DNA of 64,000 nucleotides from contig NW_020167535.1 in the NCBI RefSeq assembly GCF_001641265.1, positions 558,001 to 622,000 on the forward strand, written 5' to 3'. Positions 12,250 to 23,326 of this stretch are shown piece by piece; the stretch's first letter is position 1; each line of letters begins with the position of its first letter. The notes beneath the pieces were generated by a model, which saw only the letters and a program-made list of their open reading frames with translations, was not told the origin of the DNA and searched no databases. The position numbers and the translations under genes are program-made. Source of the stretch: Pseudogymnoascus destructans (taxonomy: Eukaryota > Ascomycota > Leotiomycetes > Thelebolales > Thelebolaceae).

Positions 12250-15200
12250 CTAACTACCTATCCCTCCTCCCACCCCTCTCCCTCCTCCCCTTCCCCCCCC
12301 CCCCTCTTCCACCACCGCCCCCTTCTTCGTCGGCCTCCTCACCCTCGGCTGCTCAGAATGCAAATGCCCCAGCTCCTCCACCGCCATCCCATTCCGCCAC
12401 GCCAAACACCTATACGTCTCCCTCGCCAGAGTCTGCGCCTTCGTCTGGCGCGCCGAAACGCGCTTCCTGCCCTCGTCCTGGCTCGGCTCCTCGCTCGCAG
12501 CGGGGACAGGGGCGAGGTACTCTCTACGGGCGATCATGTGGGCTTTGATCTTGTCTTCGAACAGCTTAACCTCCTTCTGGAGTTTGAGTTCGTTCACACC
12601 CCTCGGATCGAGCCATGCGAGTAACCCATCCACACTTTCTGCGTCGTCGTAGTACGCCCACTCCTCCGCATCGAACACGCTCGTCGCGCCCTCCTCTGCG
12701 CGTTTCCGCTCAGGCACGCTGACGTCGAACTGTTTGCGGTACTCGGCCTGCCAGGCAGCAGGCATATCGATGTATCCCTCTCGCTCGAGCGGATCCGGGC
12801 CCTGGACCCAGAGACAGCCATTCGCGTACCCAGCATCGGCGGTGGAGCTGTTAGGCAGGCCAGCATAGGGCATGCCGTTGCGCTCGAACCAGTAGTATCT
12901 GTTCCAGAAGCGGTCCTTACCCAAGCAGCGGGTGCGCGGGCAGTCGGCCTCGCGGAGGTCGTTGTCGATGACCGCGATCTCTTCTTCGCACTGCTTGATC
13001 GTGTCCTGTTTCTTCTGGATGTCCTTGAGGAGCTTGGTGAACTGCTTTGACTGCTTGGGCATCTTGGCTGCGGCTTCGGCTTTCTCGCGGCGCTCTTGCT
13101 CGGCTTCGCGCCTGCGTTGGCGCTCGGCGGCTCGGTCGTTGCCGCGGCGGAGGCAGCGCCCTTGATGGATGTCCTCGTCGGTATCGACTGTGTCGTCCTC
13201 TTCTGCTTCGGGCTCTTCGGCGGTCATCTTGGTATCGCCGTTCACCTTGGCCTCCGGCTCCTCCAAGGGGAGAGTGTTAGCAGGAAGGAGGACCTTCCTC
13301 TCTTCATTCAACAGACGCAGCTCTTCCAGCCTAGAATAAAATTAGCAAGCCATTAACATCCAGTCTCAAGTAAGTACTCACGCTATCTTTCGATCGCGCT
13401 GCCATTTGATCTTCTCCTTGCGGAAGCTCGTCATCTGCTCGCTACACTCCTCCATAAACCCGCGAATAGCCTTAGTCTCCATAGTAAGCATGCAGATAAT
13501 CTGCAAGATCTTAATCCTCAGGTTGATATCTATCGCCGCGTACCTCAGCCTCGCCGTCTCAACGCTGGGTTCCTCATCCACCGGCGCAAGGCTCCGCAGC
13601 AACTCCTCGCAGCGCTTCTCGAATCGCGGAAACTTGGCAAGCTGATACAGCAACCCAACGACCACAACCTCCCACCCTCCATTCTTGAAGTCGCGCTTCC
13701 GTAGCTTCTCTAGCCAATCAACATCCTCCAGCATCTCGTCAGCCAAGTGCAGCTTCTTCTCCTCGGGAGTAGGACTGCGCTCAGCCTCGGCCTTCAGGGC
13801 TTCCGCCTCGAGCTTGGCCAGACTGCTGCGCGTGGCTCTTCCTTTGGGCTTCGGTTCCGGCTCCGGGGTCGGCGTCTGGATGGCGCTTTCGTCGTTTTCT
13901 TCGTCCTCGTCTTCGCCGTCGCTATCACTCTCGGGGAGGTGGATCTGGACCTTTCCGCCGTCGCTCTCGGAATCGGCGAGTAGTTTCAGGGCCGCACAGT
14001 GGATCTCTACGAAGAGCTCACACTCGACATCCTCAGAAGTAATCTGCATTGCCTCGGCAAAGTCGTCGAAGGTAAAAGAGTCGAGCTTGAAGATCTCGCA
14101 GTACACGTTCAGGGTATCCCAGGTCACCAACAGAGGTCCCACAGACTCCATTAGAATGCCATTATCCTTCGCCGGGTGGTCTTCGACAGGTACAGGGGTA
14201 TCTTCAGAAAAGAACTTCAGCGGTGGTCGTTTAAGTATATCCGCCTTCCTCGGCGCAATCTGAAGATCCTCGATGGGGTATTTAATCGGAGGTGGCGGAG
14301 GCGGTTGTATCGGCAGCTGCTGCATAGGCGGGAACGAGAAGGTCGAGCTGTGGAAGTTGGTGTACTGGCCATTCGTCGGTGGGGTGCCATTTCCATTGGG
14401 GTAAAATCCGTGCGCTTGGAACTGGTGCTGCGGCAAGGCGCGGTGAAGCTGCTGAGCCGGCATGTGAGGCGTAGGATTCAGGGTCATAGGCTGCTTGCTC
14501 TTCGCTAGTTGACCCTGTAGTTGTTTGCTCTTGTGGCTCTTGGGCGCTGGCTTCAGTTCCGGTAGTTTCGGGTTGTTGCCGGGGAACACGCCAACCATGC
14601 CATCGAAGTCCGGACCGTTCTTCTTCTGCTGATGCTTTTGCTTCCTCTCAGCTGCGTGGCTCTCGTATTTCAGGTGCTGGGGTACTCGAGTGTCGATATG
14701 ATATGTCTCTGCTACGTCAGGCTTCACCAGCCACGGCGCACCTGTCCAAGCCTCCCTCGTAACCGTCTTCTTGATGAACGAGCGCAAGACCTGCTTCGTG
14801 AAGATCTTGCGGTCGCGTGTAATATGGTCGTCGTCCACCACCGCCTCCTCAAACGGCCGATTGTCCAGGCTGACAAAGTATCTCGAGAAAGCAGGGCTTA
14901 CCGTGCCATTGGGGAGCACCTTGTTGCCAAACCGCGTCTTGTCCCGCACCACACCCGTCAAGCGCTCGCCGCTAACGACATGCACCATTACCACCTCGCC
15001 CGGGTAGTAGTCCTTCTTAAATTCGTCGTATATGAGGTCCACCAAGTTATCAATTCGCGAAATCGTCTGGAACTGCACACGTCGGAGAATCGGGCCCTTG
15101 AGGGCAATGGGGAACGCCTGCTCGACCTCCTCCGCACCAGCCAGTTCGCTCTTTAGCGCCTCGAAGAAGTTGAGTCCCGAGTGTCCCGTTATTTGGCATA

Positions 15201-15562
15201 TGAATCGGCGCTGCTTGTAGAAGTCCATACTGTGGATTGGTTCTGTTAGAATAGCTGGGGTGGCTGCGTCGGACGGGCGAGAGTCCTTACCGATTCAGAT
15301 AGATCTCATACTCCGTGAATACCTCCCCCGTTTGTGGAATCACCCACACCTACGCGCGTGTCAGCCTCACCGAGCAGGAGAGTCATGAAGAGCCAGGCCA
15401 GAGAGCCAGGTCAGAGAGCCAGGCGAGAAAAGAAGCTCTTACCTCGGCATCATCATCCGTAATCGTAGGCGTGGTGACATACTGCACCGGTTTCCTCTTA
15501 AAGAGCACCTAACACGCATTAGCCCAGCGCACCCCGCAATCCCCAAACCCATCACCTACCAT
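12250..15562 (-). CDS. itc1: ISWI-complex subunit Itc1 (WAC, DDT and WHIM-type protein)
   Basis: Itc1 is the ACF1-like partner of the Isw2 ATPase and positions nucleosomes. Five exons are supported: 15562-15560 (the ATG alone), 15508-15443, 15349-15291, 15229-13382 and 13330-12250, giving 1,018 aa with consistent phases. The N-terminus VLFKRKPVQY, followed by VWVIPQTGEVF and YKQRRFICQITG, is the WAC region. A DDT domain lies near the middle (LLVTWDTLNVYCEIFKLDSF), followed by acidic and coiled-coil segments. The C-terminal WSD-like motif is FWNRYYWFERNGMPYAG. The first exon contributes only the initiator codon, and no other in-frame ATG precedes the WAC core, which is why that start was chosen. 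The C-terminal tail is Gly-rich. Confidence 0.93.
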
Positions 15563-16466
15563 CGTATCATCGCCCGCAGGCCAGGTGTTTGTGTTGTCGC
15601 CGTGCAGCGCCCTTTAATCTGTCTCGGAACGGGGGGTTAGCGCGTCACTCTTTGACCAAAAACTTTATGAGAACTTTTATAACCCGCAGCTCAGGAATTG
15701 ATTCGCAGCTTGTTGAAAGGGCCGGGTTCTCGCGCGCCGGCTGTAAAACCCAGCCGTCACGGCTGTGGACAAACTGGCAAATCGTAGGGGGGCAATTTGT
15801 GTGTGGGGGTTGGCAGAACACTTACGGAGGCGGCTCTTGGACGCGTTCCCTCGCGCCCAGCACTATGGCGCTCTTCACTTCTCCGCCCTTGCAGTCTCTG
15901 GGCCGATGAAAATCGCGAAATCGTGGTTGGCGGGCGTCGTCTCGATTTCGTTGTTCATTCGCGTTCTCGTATACATGAGGAGGGAGGAAGAGGGGGGAAG
16001 GAGAGGGGGGAAGGGAAAGGGAAAGGGAAAGGGAAAATGTGGGCGGGCGAGGGAGGCAGATCTTGAAAGAGCAGGCATAGATAGTGGCTAGTGGCTCTCC
16101 ACTCGCTCGCTCGGTATGATGGAAAGACGCTAGTCCGGACTGAACTGTACGGGGACGGGGATTGGATGGAGAGGGCAGAGGGAGGAGCAAGCAGACCCGC
16201 CCCGCCGTCCATCCCGCTCTGGCTTTGCCCCATCGAACTTTCCACTCCTCTAACTTAAAGTTACACCCCCAAGCTGGGGAAACAACGCGGGAGGGGGCGG
16301 GGGAGGGAGGCGACGACGACCCGGGGGGAGGGGGGGGTTCGTGTACTCTAAAGACGTAGAATGATGCCGTATAACTATATGAGACCTACAAAAAATATGG
16401 CGGAAATTATCTATTGTTGTCGAGCGGGGGAAGCATAGGGATAGGGGTCACGGTGGCTAGGGGCGA
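15563..16466. other. Intergenic upstream of Itc1
   Basis: Holds the Itc1 promoter. It includes G-rich simple sequence (GGGAAA repeated at about 16010-16036, and a G run near 16320-16340). No gene recognised. Confidence 0.5.
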
Positions 16467-16514
16467 TAAACCTATAAACCTATAAACCTATAAACCTATA
16501 AACCTATAAACCTA
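16467..16514. repeat. 8-bp tandem array (ATAAACCT)n, left part, interrupted by the MULE
   Basis: Six near-perfect copies of ATAAACCT end directly at the MULE terminal inverted repeat. The array resumes at 19396, so the transposon sits inside it. Confidence 0.9.
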
Positions 16515-16807
16515 GGGCAAAAGAATGATATACCCTGTACTTATCCATGTAAAGAACGATATAGCCTTGTCATACTATAATTGGATTTTGGACGGCGATA
16601 GCCTACGTCGTGGGCTTGAGGCCATTGCTGCTGTTACCATCATCGCCATCGCCATCGCCATCGTCATCGCCATCGCCCAATCGACGACGCCTGTTCGAAG
16701 TGCATTGGCAGACTCACCGCCCGCCGCCCTCACTGTGGCAAGCCCTCGCGGGCGCAGTTTCCCAGCCTTTTCAAGGCCTGCGGAAGCCCTCCTAAAAATT
16801 TAGTACG

Positions 16808-19192
16808 ATGTCTGCGCTCGCTGAGCTCTCTGTGCCAGAAGATGGCGCAGAGTTCTTAGACCTCGACGCCCTTGTTCGTGCACTTGACGACTGGGCTGTC
16901 AAGCACAAGTTCTGCTTTCGAACAACGAAGCGGGACGCTGCTGGGGCTCTATTCGTCTGCGCTGAAGCAGACGAATACAGCTGCCCCTGGAAGTGCAGAA
17001 CTCGGCCTGTTGGCTCTGAGGATTTCCATATCCTTAGAATACTCAACGGCCAGCACACTTGTGTCGGCCGACGCATTAGGCCATTCTCTTCAGCGACAAA
17101 GAAGGACTGGCTTGATGCTGTAGTCACTTACATGTGACAGGTAAAACTACTCCACAAGACATTGTGGACCTGCTCCGCGTGCGCTTCGCAGAGCAGATTA
17201 GCTATAAGGTAGCCCAGCTTTGCCGCCTCCGTCTCCTTGAAGGAGACATTGGGGCACATCGGCATAGCTTCACACTACTGCCAGCACACCGCGACCATCT
17301 TGAGACAGTTGCTCCTGGTGTGTTCGTGGACTTAGTCCGCGATATACACAGTAGGCCCCCCTCCCTTTTATGAGCTATCTACTAACTACATACAGGCCGC
17401 TTTCAGCGGATCTTCATCTGCCCCCCAGTCTCGCGAGAGACGTTCTGCCTCTGCCGCCGCATCGTTGTCGCTGATGGGACCTTTCTAAAAGGCCGTTTTA
17501 TACTGATGTTGTTGCTCGCTGTTGGGATTGACCCAAACGGCGAGCAAGTCTTGTTAGCTTGGGGCGTAGTAGAGTCAGAGAATGCAGACTCTTGGACATG
17601 GTTCCTTCGGAACCTCTGCCATGCCTTGCCAGATATGGCAACGGAGGAGTGCACTTTCGTCTCCGATAGAGACAAAGGACTCCTTAGCGCTGAGGCTGTG
17701 CTTGGCCCCCAGATGGTGACAGCTTGGTGCTGTCACCATCTTAAGACAAACTTTACTGAGAAGTTTGGCCGGGCACTTGGCCCCCTCTTCTGGAGAATAG
17801 CCCGAGCACATACTCGGGCTATTTATGACGCTGCTCTTCATGAGCTTCGAGAGCAAAAGGCTGACGCCGCTGCATATCTTGAAGCTCAAGAGCCAAAGAA
17901 ATGGGCTGAGTGCATGTTTCTGGGCCGTCGTTATGGCCAGGATACAAGCAATCTTGTGGAGAGCTTAAATCATGTTCTCCGCTTCGACCGTGATCTCCCG
18001 ATCACAGAGCTACTCGATGCTATATGGCATCGAGTGATGGAAAAGCGCTCTGTCCGGCTTCAAGCTGCAACTTCACTTGAAGAAGGTTGTTTATCAACAC
18101 CTTGGGTGGACAAACAGCTTGAAATAGCGAGGCAATGGGCTGGATCCAATTCTGTCCAAGTGTCCTCATTATTTGAGGGACGGGTGGCTTAACCTAATGG
18201 TATGATTTACCTCGTTAACCTAGTGACAAGATCGTGCTCTTGTCGCCAGTTCCAAAAACATGGCGTGCCTTGTGGGCATGCCATGGCCTTAATATTTGCC
18301 GTCCAGGCAAATATCCTCGACTATGTCCCTCCAGAGCTCACAGCAGAGCGCTGGAAGGACGTCTATTTAGCGCCTCTCCCTCCCATCAACATCACAGAAC
18401 TCGCCACTACTGAGTCCTGTAATCCGCCGATCACTCGTGTGCCTCGGGGGAGGCCAAAAAAGGAGCGAGTCCGCCGTGAGGACGTTCGCTGTCCTCGCAG
18501 CGGCCGCTTGACTCGCGACCATGGCGGGCTACTACCTCTTGGTGCAGTGGTTGCTACAGTCCCTGACTGTAAGGACAGTTCGAACCGAGGCTGACCTTCG
18601 AGTCTGCAGAAGTATCCGAAGTATAATGTGAAGACTTCGATGCTCGAAGCAGTAGGACAAGGTATAGTAGTTCAGGCTCCAAAGCATATACTTTATACCA
18701 CAGGGGTCAAGTGGTGAGACTAACAGGTTGGCCAAGTGGTTCGACTTGAAGTAAGGGAATGCAAAGTAAGTTGAAGCAGGAGGAATTGCAAGAAGGCCAA
18801 GTAGTGTATAATTTGCTAGCTAAAGATCAATAAGAGACATGAGCAATAAGTGCTTATATAACAGTAAAAATCCCTAGTGCCAAATAAGCGAAGGCACTAA
18901 TTAACTGAACCCTAGCTAAGCGAGCCCTAGTGAAGCGAGCCAATAACAAGAGAGCCTAAGCCAGTAGTCATTTTGGGCTGATCTAGGTCAGCAAGTGAAG
19001 CGAAGTGAGCGAAGTGAGCGAAGCAGGTGAAGTGAATGACATCGTGAAATAAGTACTAGAGACTAAAGCGAATCGAAGGGTCATGACACAAATATCGAAG
19101 GAGTGTCATGACCTGACGTGGTCAGGCACCGCTGTGGCACTTGCGGCAAGCCTGGGCATAATGCCCGCCGCTGCCGCTGGCCTCATACATGA
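16808..19192 (+). pseudogene. MULE transposase with SWIM finger and C-terminal zinc knuckle, broken
   Basis: The N-terminal region has a FAR1/WRKY-GCM1-like DNA-binding pattern (FRTTKRDAAGALFVC, then CPWKCRTRP and a later GQHTC). The core holds the MULE catalytic segment (VVADGTFLKG, then FVSDRDKGLLSA) with two acidic residues visible. The SWIM finger reads CSCRQFQKHGVPCGHA. The tail holds a CCHC knuckle, CGTCGKPGHNARRC. A 47-nt intron (17351-17397, GTAGGC to CAG, with a TACTAAC-type branch site) is spliced in frame. Three lesions break the gene: a one-base frameshift at about 17133, an in-frame TAA at 18190-18192, and the 544-bp insertion 18568-19111 between the SWIM region and the knuckle. 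Such an element could move only with transposase from elsewhere. Confidence 0.88.
18568..19111. mobile_element. Insertion of unknown type inside the MULE transposase, flanked by CCTGAC
   Basis: CCTGAC occurs at 18562-18567 and again at 19112-19117. Taking out 18568-19111 with one copy of CCTGAC rejoins the reading frame exactly into the zinc-knuckle tail. The insert begins TGTAAGGACAG and ends in a 10-bp inverted repeat (GTCATGACAC ... GTGTCATGAC). It contains short direct repeats such as GAAGTGAGC. It has no ORF of note. It could be a solo LTR or a non-autonomous element. Confidence 0.65.
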
Positions 19193-19395
19193 TGAGGCCA
19201 GCTGAGTGATTAGGGGGATACGGGGGCTATGAAGGGCAGTGGATAGAGGAATCATGGTCATGATCAGACCGCCGTAATGGCAGGGGTGATGGCATGGGTG
19301 GAACGGCGCTAGTCAGGGTATATAGTTCTTTTTCGTAAACTTAGGGTATATCGTTCTTTACATGGATAAGTACAGGGTATATCATTCTTTTGCCC

Positions 19396-19478
19396 ATAAA
19401 CCTATAAACCTATAAAGCGAGAAACCTATAACCCTATAAACTGATAAACCTATAAAGCGAGAAACCTATAACTTAAAC
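19396..19478. repeat. 8-bp tandem array (ATAAACCT)n, right part, degenerate
   Basis: Continuation of the array after the MULE, with variants such as CTATAAAGCGAGAAAC repeated twice. Confidence 0.85.
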
Positions 19479-20337
19479 CTATAATCTAGATCGTGGTCTT
19501 CGAGCTTTGGGTTTAGCGCCTGCCCTAATTGGGCAATGCGCGTGCACATGCCTGCCGCCGCTTTCAAATTCTATAAAAGGGCCACTCCCTCCCCTGACTC
19601 TCCCTCTCCACCGTCGCTCCTCCCTCCCAACACCAACATTCTCGTACCTGCCGCGCTCATCATGCGACGCTTGCCTCCTTTCGCCCCCCTCCACGCTGCA
19701 TGGCCCTGCCCAATGGATCCCCCTGCTCAGCCTCGCCGCAGCTGAAAACCTGCAGTGGCACATGAACAGAGCCATGACCTCGATTTACGCCCTCCAATGA
19801 CTGCGCCTTCTATGCCACTGAGCTCTTTGCACAATGAGCCCTTTGAGCATCAATGTCTGGTCGTCGGATCGGTCAAGATGCGAGAACGAGCTGAGCTGCG
19901 TTCCGCTCGACCTGCCTCTCTTACACTCTTCCTCATCACCGCATACATCTGAAGCCTCTTGCGACTGTGGCATGCGCAATCTGCCTCGAGAGTGCCTTGC
20001 GCGACGATCTAGCCAACCGCAAAAATGCCTTGCAGTGACGTGGGCGACCCTTGCGTAGATCACCGCACGGCACATTTTGCGACGTTGCGAGTTATAGGCA
20101 CTGGCAGTGACGTCTGCCTCAGTCTAGGCTGATCTTTGAGAGAAGGACCAATTTGAGATCGAAGTGGAGATCCCTCTCGAAGGCCATCGCGACCGTGGCC
20201 ATCCCTGTGTTGCAGGTTGCCATTCACCTTCGTTTCGAGGCGCTCATTCGGGAATACTACCGGGATTGCGGACAAATGGATCCTCCTTTACGTGGTTGGT
20301 TGGGGCTTGCAAAGCGATCGCCTCCCAACACGCACAG
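19479..20337. other. Unassigned sequence between the array and LTR A
   Basis: Several medium ORFs are open but none resembles a known family. A hydrophobic, basic stretch on the plus strand at about 20150-20337 is plausible old coding sequence and is cut by LTR A. No confident feature. Confidence 0.4.
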
Positions 20338-21273
20338 TGTAATGGTGGGTGCACCAGATGTGAGAATCTAGCCACCCAAGGAAGGGATGAATTTACTAAG
20401 ACAACACACTGTCTTAGGAAACAGAGCCAAAGGGTTGTAGCTTAGACTATTCCACAACGCAGCAATCAGGTGTATGATGTGGTGAAGTGGTTTAGACAAG
20501 TTGCAACAAATGTTGAGTCTGAGAACTCAGGGGTAAGTCAGAGGTTAGCACCTCACTGACTTTTCAAAAACAGAGAATAACAAGATCAATGCTTGGAAGC
20601 TTGGAAAAGACGTAGAAGTATGTGCTAGTCGATTTACTGTATTGCCTGCTTGCCCTTTCTTAAGGAAAGGGCAATCCTATTTATGCCAAAGGAGTGTAGT
20701 TCTCTCATTTTCCATGACTTTCCATGACTAACCAGGCTTGGTAAATGTATTAGAAATCAAGTGCGACCCACAACTAGCTTGCTAATCATGTAGTGAACGT
20801 AAGAGAATCCCATAGAACCATCTCTTGGGTTCCTAGCCTATAGGAAGTGAAAAGGAGGTCCAAGGTCAGAGTACCTATAGACAAATTATGTCATAACTTA
20901 ACCAATCTTGTGGGTAACTAAGGAGCGATGACGTGTAATGAATCATAGAGGGTTGTAGAAGCTTCTAGAGCTATCGTTCATGTTCCTAGGCCTCTAGTTG
21001 GTAGAGATATGCCATGTGGTAGTATTGGCCCACCCCCTTAAGGAGGAGATTTTCTTAATAACTTGTTCAATGAGTGTCCAAATGATATGCCGTGATGTAT
21101 GTAGCATAAACAGATGTAGTATAAGAGTTTGCAGCAATCGTTGAGTAGTATTGCTTCTGTTGTTGGTGTGATAAGCCAAGATATGTATGGTGACTTGTAG
21201 GTTTGAGGAGGAGATTTCTAAGTTTGCTCTTGAGTTTGATAGCAAACTGAGTGCAACGAATGTCAGTATGACA
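20338..21273 (-). mobile_element. Solo Gypsy LTR, copy A (subfamily 1)
   Basis: The sequence starts TGTAATGGTGGGTGCACCAG and ends GTCAGTATGACA on the plus strand, so the LTR is oriented to the minus strand like the full element at 27242-33848. It is about 936 bp. It carries subfamily-1 segments absent from copies B, C and D: a block of about 40 bp ending GTGCGACCCACAACTAGC, and a block around GGCCCACCCCCTTAAGGAGG. Flanking pentamers (CACAG and CCCGT) do not match, so no target duplication is visible. Confidence 0.9.
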
Positions 21274-21506
21274 CCCGTCAACTCCTCGAGACTCCGAATA
21301 CGTCAATGCTGGTTGTTTCTCTAAGGATAGACAACAACGCCTGTCTTTCGCAAAGCTGGACTTAACATTCCCTGTTCACGTTTGACGACCTTCTCCAAGT
21401 TGCTCTGAGCTAGCTGAGACAACGGGTCATGATCAAATTCACCAGGGTGTCGAGAAGGCCATAGTCAACGAATTGAGGAGGCCTTCTCCACTATGCGAGA
21501 GGGCTG

Positions 21507-22400
21507 TGTCATACTGACATTCGTTGCACTCAGTTTGCTATCAAACTCAAGAGCAAACTTAGAAATCTCCTCCTCAAACCTACAAGTCACCATACATATT
21601 TTGGCTTATCACACCAACAACAAGAGCAATACTACTCAACGATTGCTACAACCATCTATGATTCATTACACGTCATCGCTCCTTAGTTACTGGGCCGATA
21701 TTACCACATAGCATATCTCTACAACCCTCTATGATTCATTACATGACATCACTCATACTACCACATGACATATCTCTACCAACTAGAGGCCTAGGAGCAT
21801 GAACGATAGCTCTAAAAGCTCCTACAACCCTCTATGATTCATTACACGTCATCGATCCTTAGTTACCCACAAGATTTGTTAAGGTATGACATAATTTGTC
21901 TATAGGGGTACTCTGACCTTGGACCTCCTTTCACTTCCTATAGGCTAGAAACCTAGGAGATGGTTCTATGGGATTCTCTTACGTCGACTACAGTTAACAA
22001 GCCTGGTTAGTCATGGAAAGTCTTGGAAAATGAGAGAACTACACTCCTTTAGCATAAATAGGATTGCCCTTTCCTTAAGAAAGGGCAAGCAGACAATACA
22101 ATAAATCGACTATCACATACTTCCACGTCTTTCCCAAGCTTCCAAGCATTGATCTTGTTACTCCTTGTTTCTGAAAAGTCAGTGAGGTGCTAACCTCTGA
22201 CTTATCCCTGAGTTCTCAGACTCAACATTTGTTACAACTTGTCTAAACCACTCCACTACATCATACACCTGATTGCTGCGTTGTGGAATAGTCTAAGCTA
22301 CAACCCTTTGGCTCTTTTTCCTAAGACAGTGTGTTGTCTTAGTAAAATCATCCCTTCCTTGGGTGGCTAGATTCTCACATCTGGTGCACCCACCATTACA
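21507..22400 (+). mobile_element. Solo Gypsy LTR, copy B (subfamily 2)
   Basis: It begins TGTCATACTGACATTCG and ends CACCATTACA, the opposite orientation to copy A. The flanks are GGCTG (21502-21506) and GGCTC (22401-22405), a 4-of-5 match consistent with a slightly diverged target duplication. Removing it joins two reading frames of the Myb-like gene. Confidence 0.88.
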
Positions 22401-23033
22401 GGCTCGTGGATCGTGCGACCGTGGCAGCATCTGCGATATCGAGGATGAACTACGACAAACTTCAGCGGAAGCGGGGGGATCGCCGCCTTCAAGCGCAGCT
22501 CACTCCCAATACAATCAGATGGACCAGGAAAGTCAAAATAATAAAGACGTTCGAGGTATTTCGAGTGAAGAACGATTGTGGGAAAAGACGATTGAACAGC
22601 AGCATTGCCAACAAAAGCAAGAAGACGAAGACGAGGACGACATAGAGGCGGCCAGCGGCAAGGATAAGGGCCCGATTAGCTACTGCCAGCAAATAAAGGA
22701 AAGCCCTCAGCACCAACGGCTGGAAGACGAGACCATAGTTGAGGCCCCTCTCTCACCAGTCTGCCAACACAGCGTCAAACCATATCATAAGGAAAATGAG
22801 GATAATGAGGATGACGACAAGGATGAGGACATGCGGCCTCCAAGACGACGAAAGCGGCGCCGCATAGATTCTGACGCAACTGAAACCGCCACGCGCAAGA
22901 AGGTCCACACGTGCTCGTCCACTATAGCCCAAGCCCAGACCTGCGCTACTCGAGGTTCTACAGTTTCTCGGAGTTCACCAAATGATGCAGAGTCAATTCT
23001 AGGCGCGGACTACCAAGAGTATCCTCTTCAGGG

Positions 23034-23131
23034 CTTTCTCAAGTGTGTGACGACTTACAACCTAGAGATCAGGCTGCTAGAGCTTTCTCAAGTGTGTGAC
23101 AACTTACAACCTAGAGTTCAGGCTGCTAGAT
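23034..23131. repeat. 49-bp tandem duplication
   Basis: 23034-23082 and 23083-23131 are two copies of the same 49 bases with only three or four differences. Because 49 is not a multiple of three, it shifts the frame of the Myb-like gene; the frame before and after agree if one copy is removed. Confidence 0.9.
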
Positions 23132-23326
23132 CTTCTTCCAGATTCGTTCAGACCATCAATCGGTCTCCACATATCAAATTCCACGTCTAGTGGGGAATTA
23201 GCTGGAAAATCAGCTCATCCAGGGGTTTGTGCATCTCATGCAAAGAGCTCAAGTCTCCAGAAGCAGAGAAAGTGTGGACGTCTCCAATATACAGTGCAAG
23301 AAGATAAATTGCTAATGCTCCTCAAG

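Larger units (their letters stand above)
16515..19395 (+). mobile_element. MULE (Mutator-like) DNA transposon with 49-bp perfect TIRs
   Basis: The left TIR (16515-16563) begins GGGCAAAAGAATGATATACC. The right TIR (19347-19395) is its exact reverse complement over 49 bases. The 9 bases ATAAACCTA flank both sides (16506-16514 and 19396-19404), the length expected for a Mutator target duplication; because the target is itself an 8-bp repeat, part of this match could be coincidental. The element is 2,881 bp and carries one transposase gene, now broken. Confidence 0.9.

Noticed and set aside
13047..14508. Long plus-strand ORFs opposite Itc1
   Set aside because: Antisense shadows of a GC-rich coding exon.
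18540..18586. A-box-like TGGTGCAGTGG and B-box-like GTTCGAACC, as in a tRNA or SINE head
   Set aside because: The two boxes are only about 28 bases apart between the GG and the G of the second box, too short for a tRNA, and the first box lies in MULE coding sequence outside the insertion.
16467..19478. Array ATAAACCT as telomeric repeat
   Set aside because: The fungal telomere unit is TTAGGG; this unit and its complement differ and the array is internal.
21067..21711. Repeated ORFs of about 80-90 codons in LTRs A, B, E and F
   Set aside because: They recur in every LTR copy in LTR sequence, with no coding signature.
22363..22400. Methionine start of the acidic Myb-like ORF inside LTR B
   Set aside because: The first codons are LTR sequence shared with other copies; the true frame continues from before the LTR.
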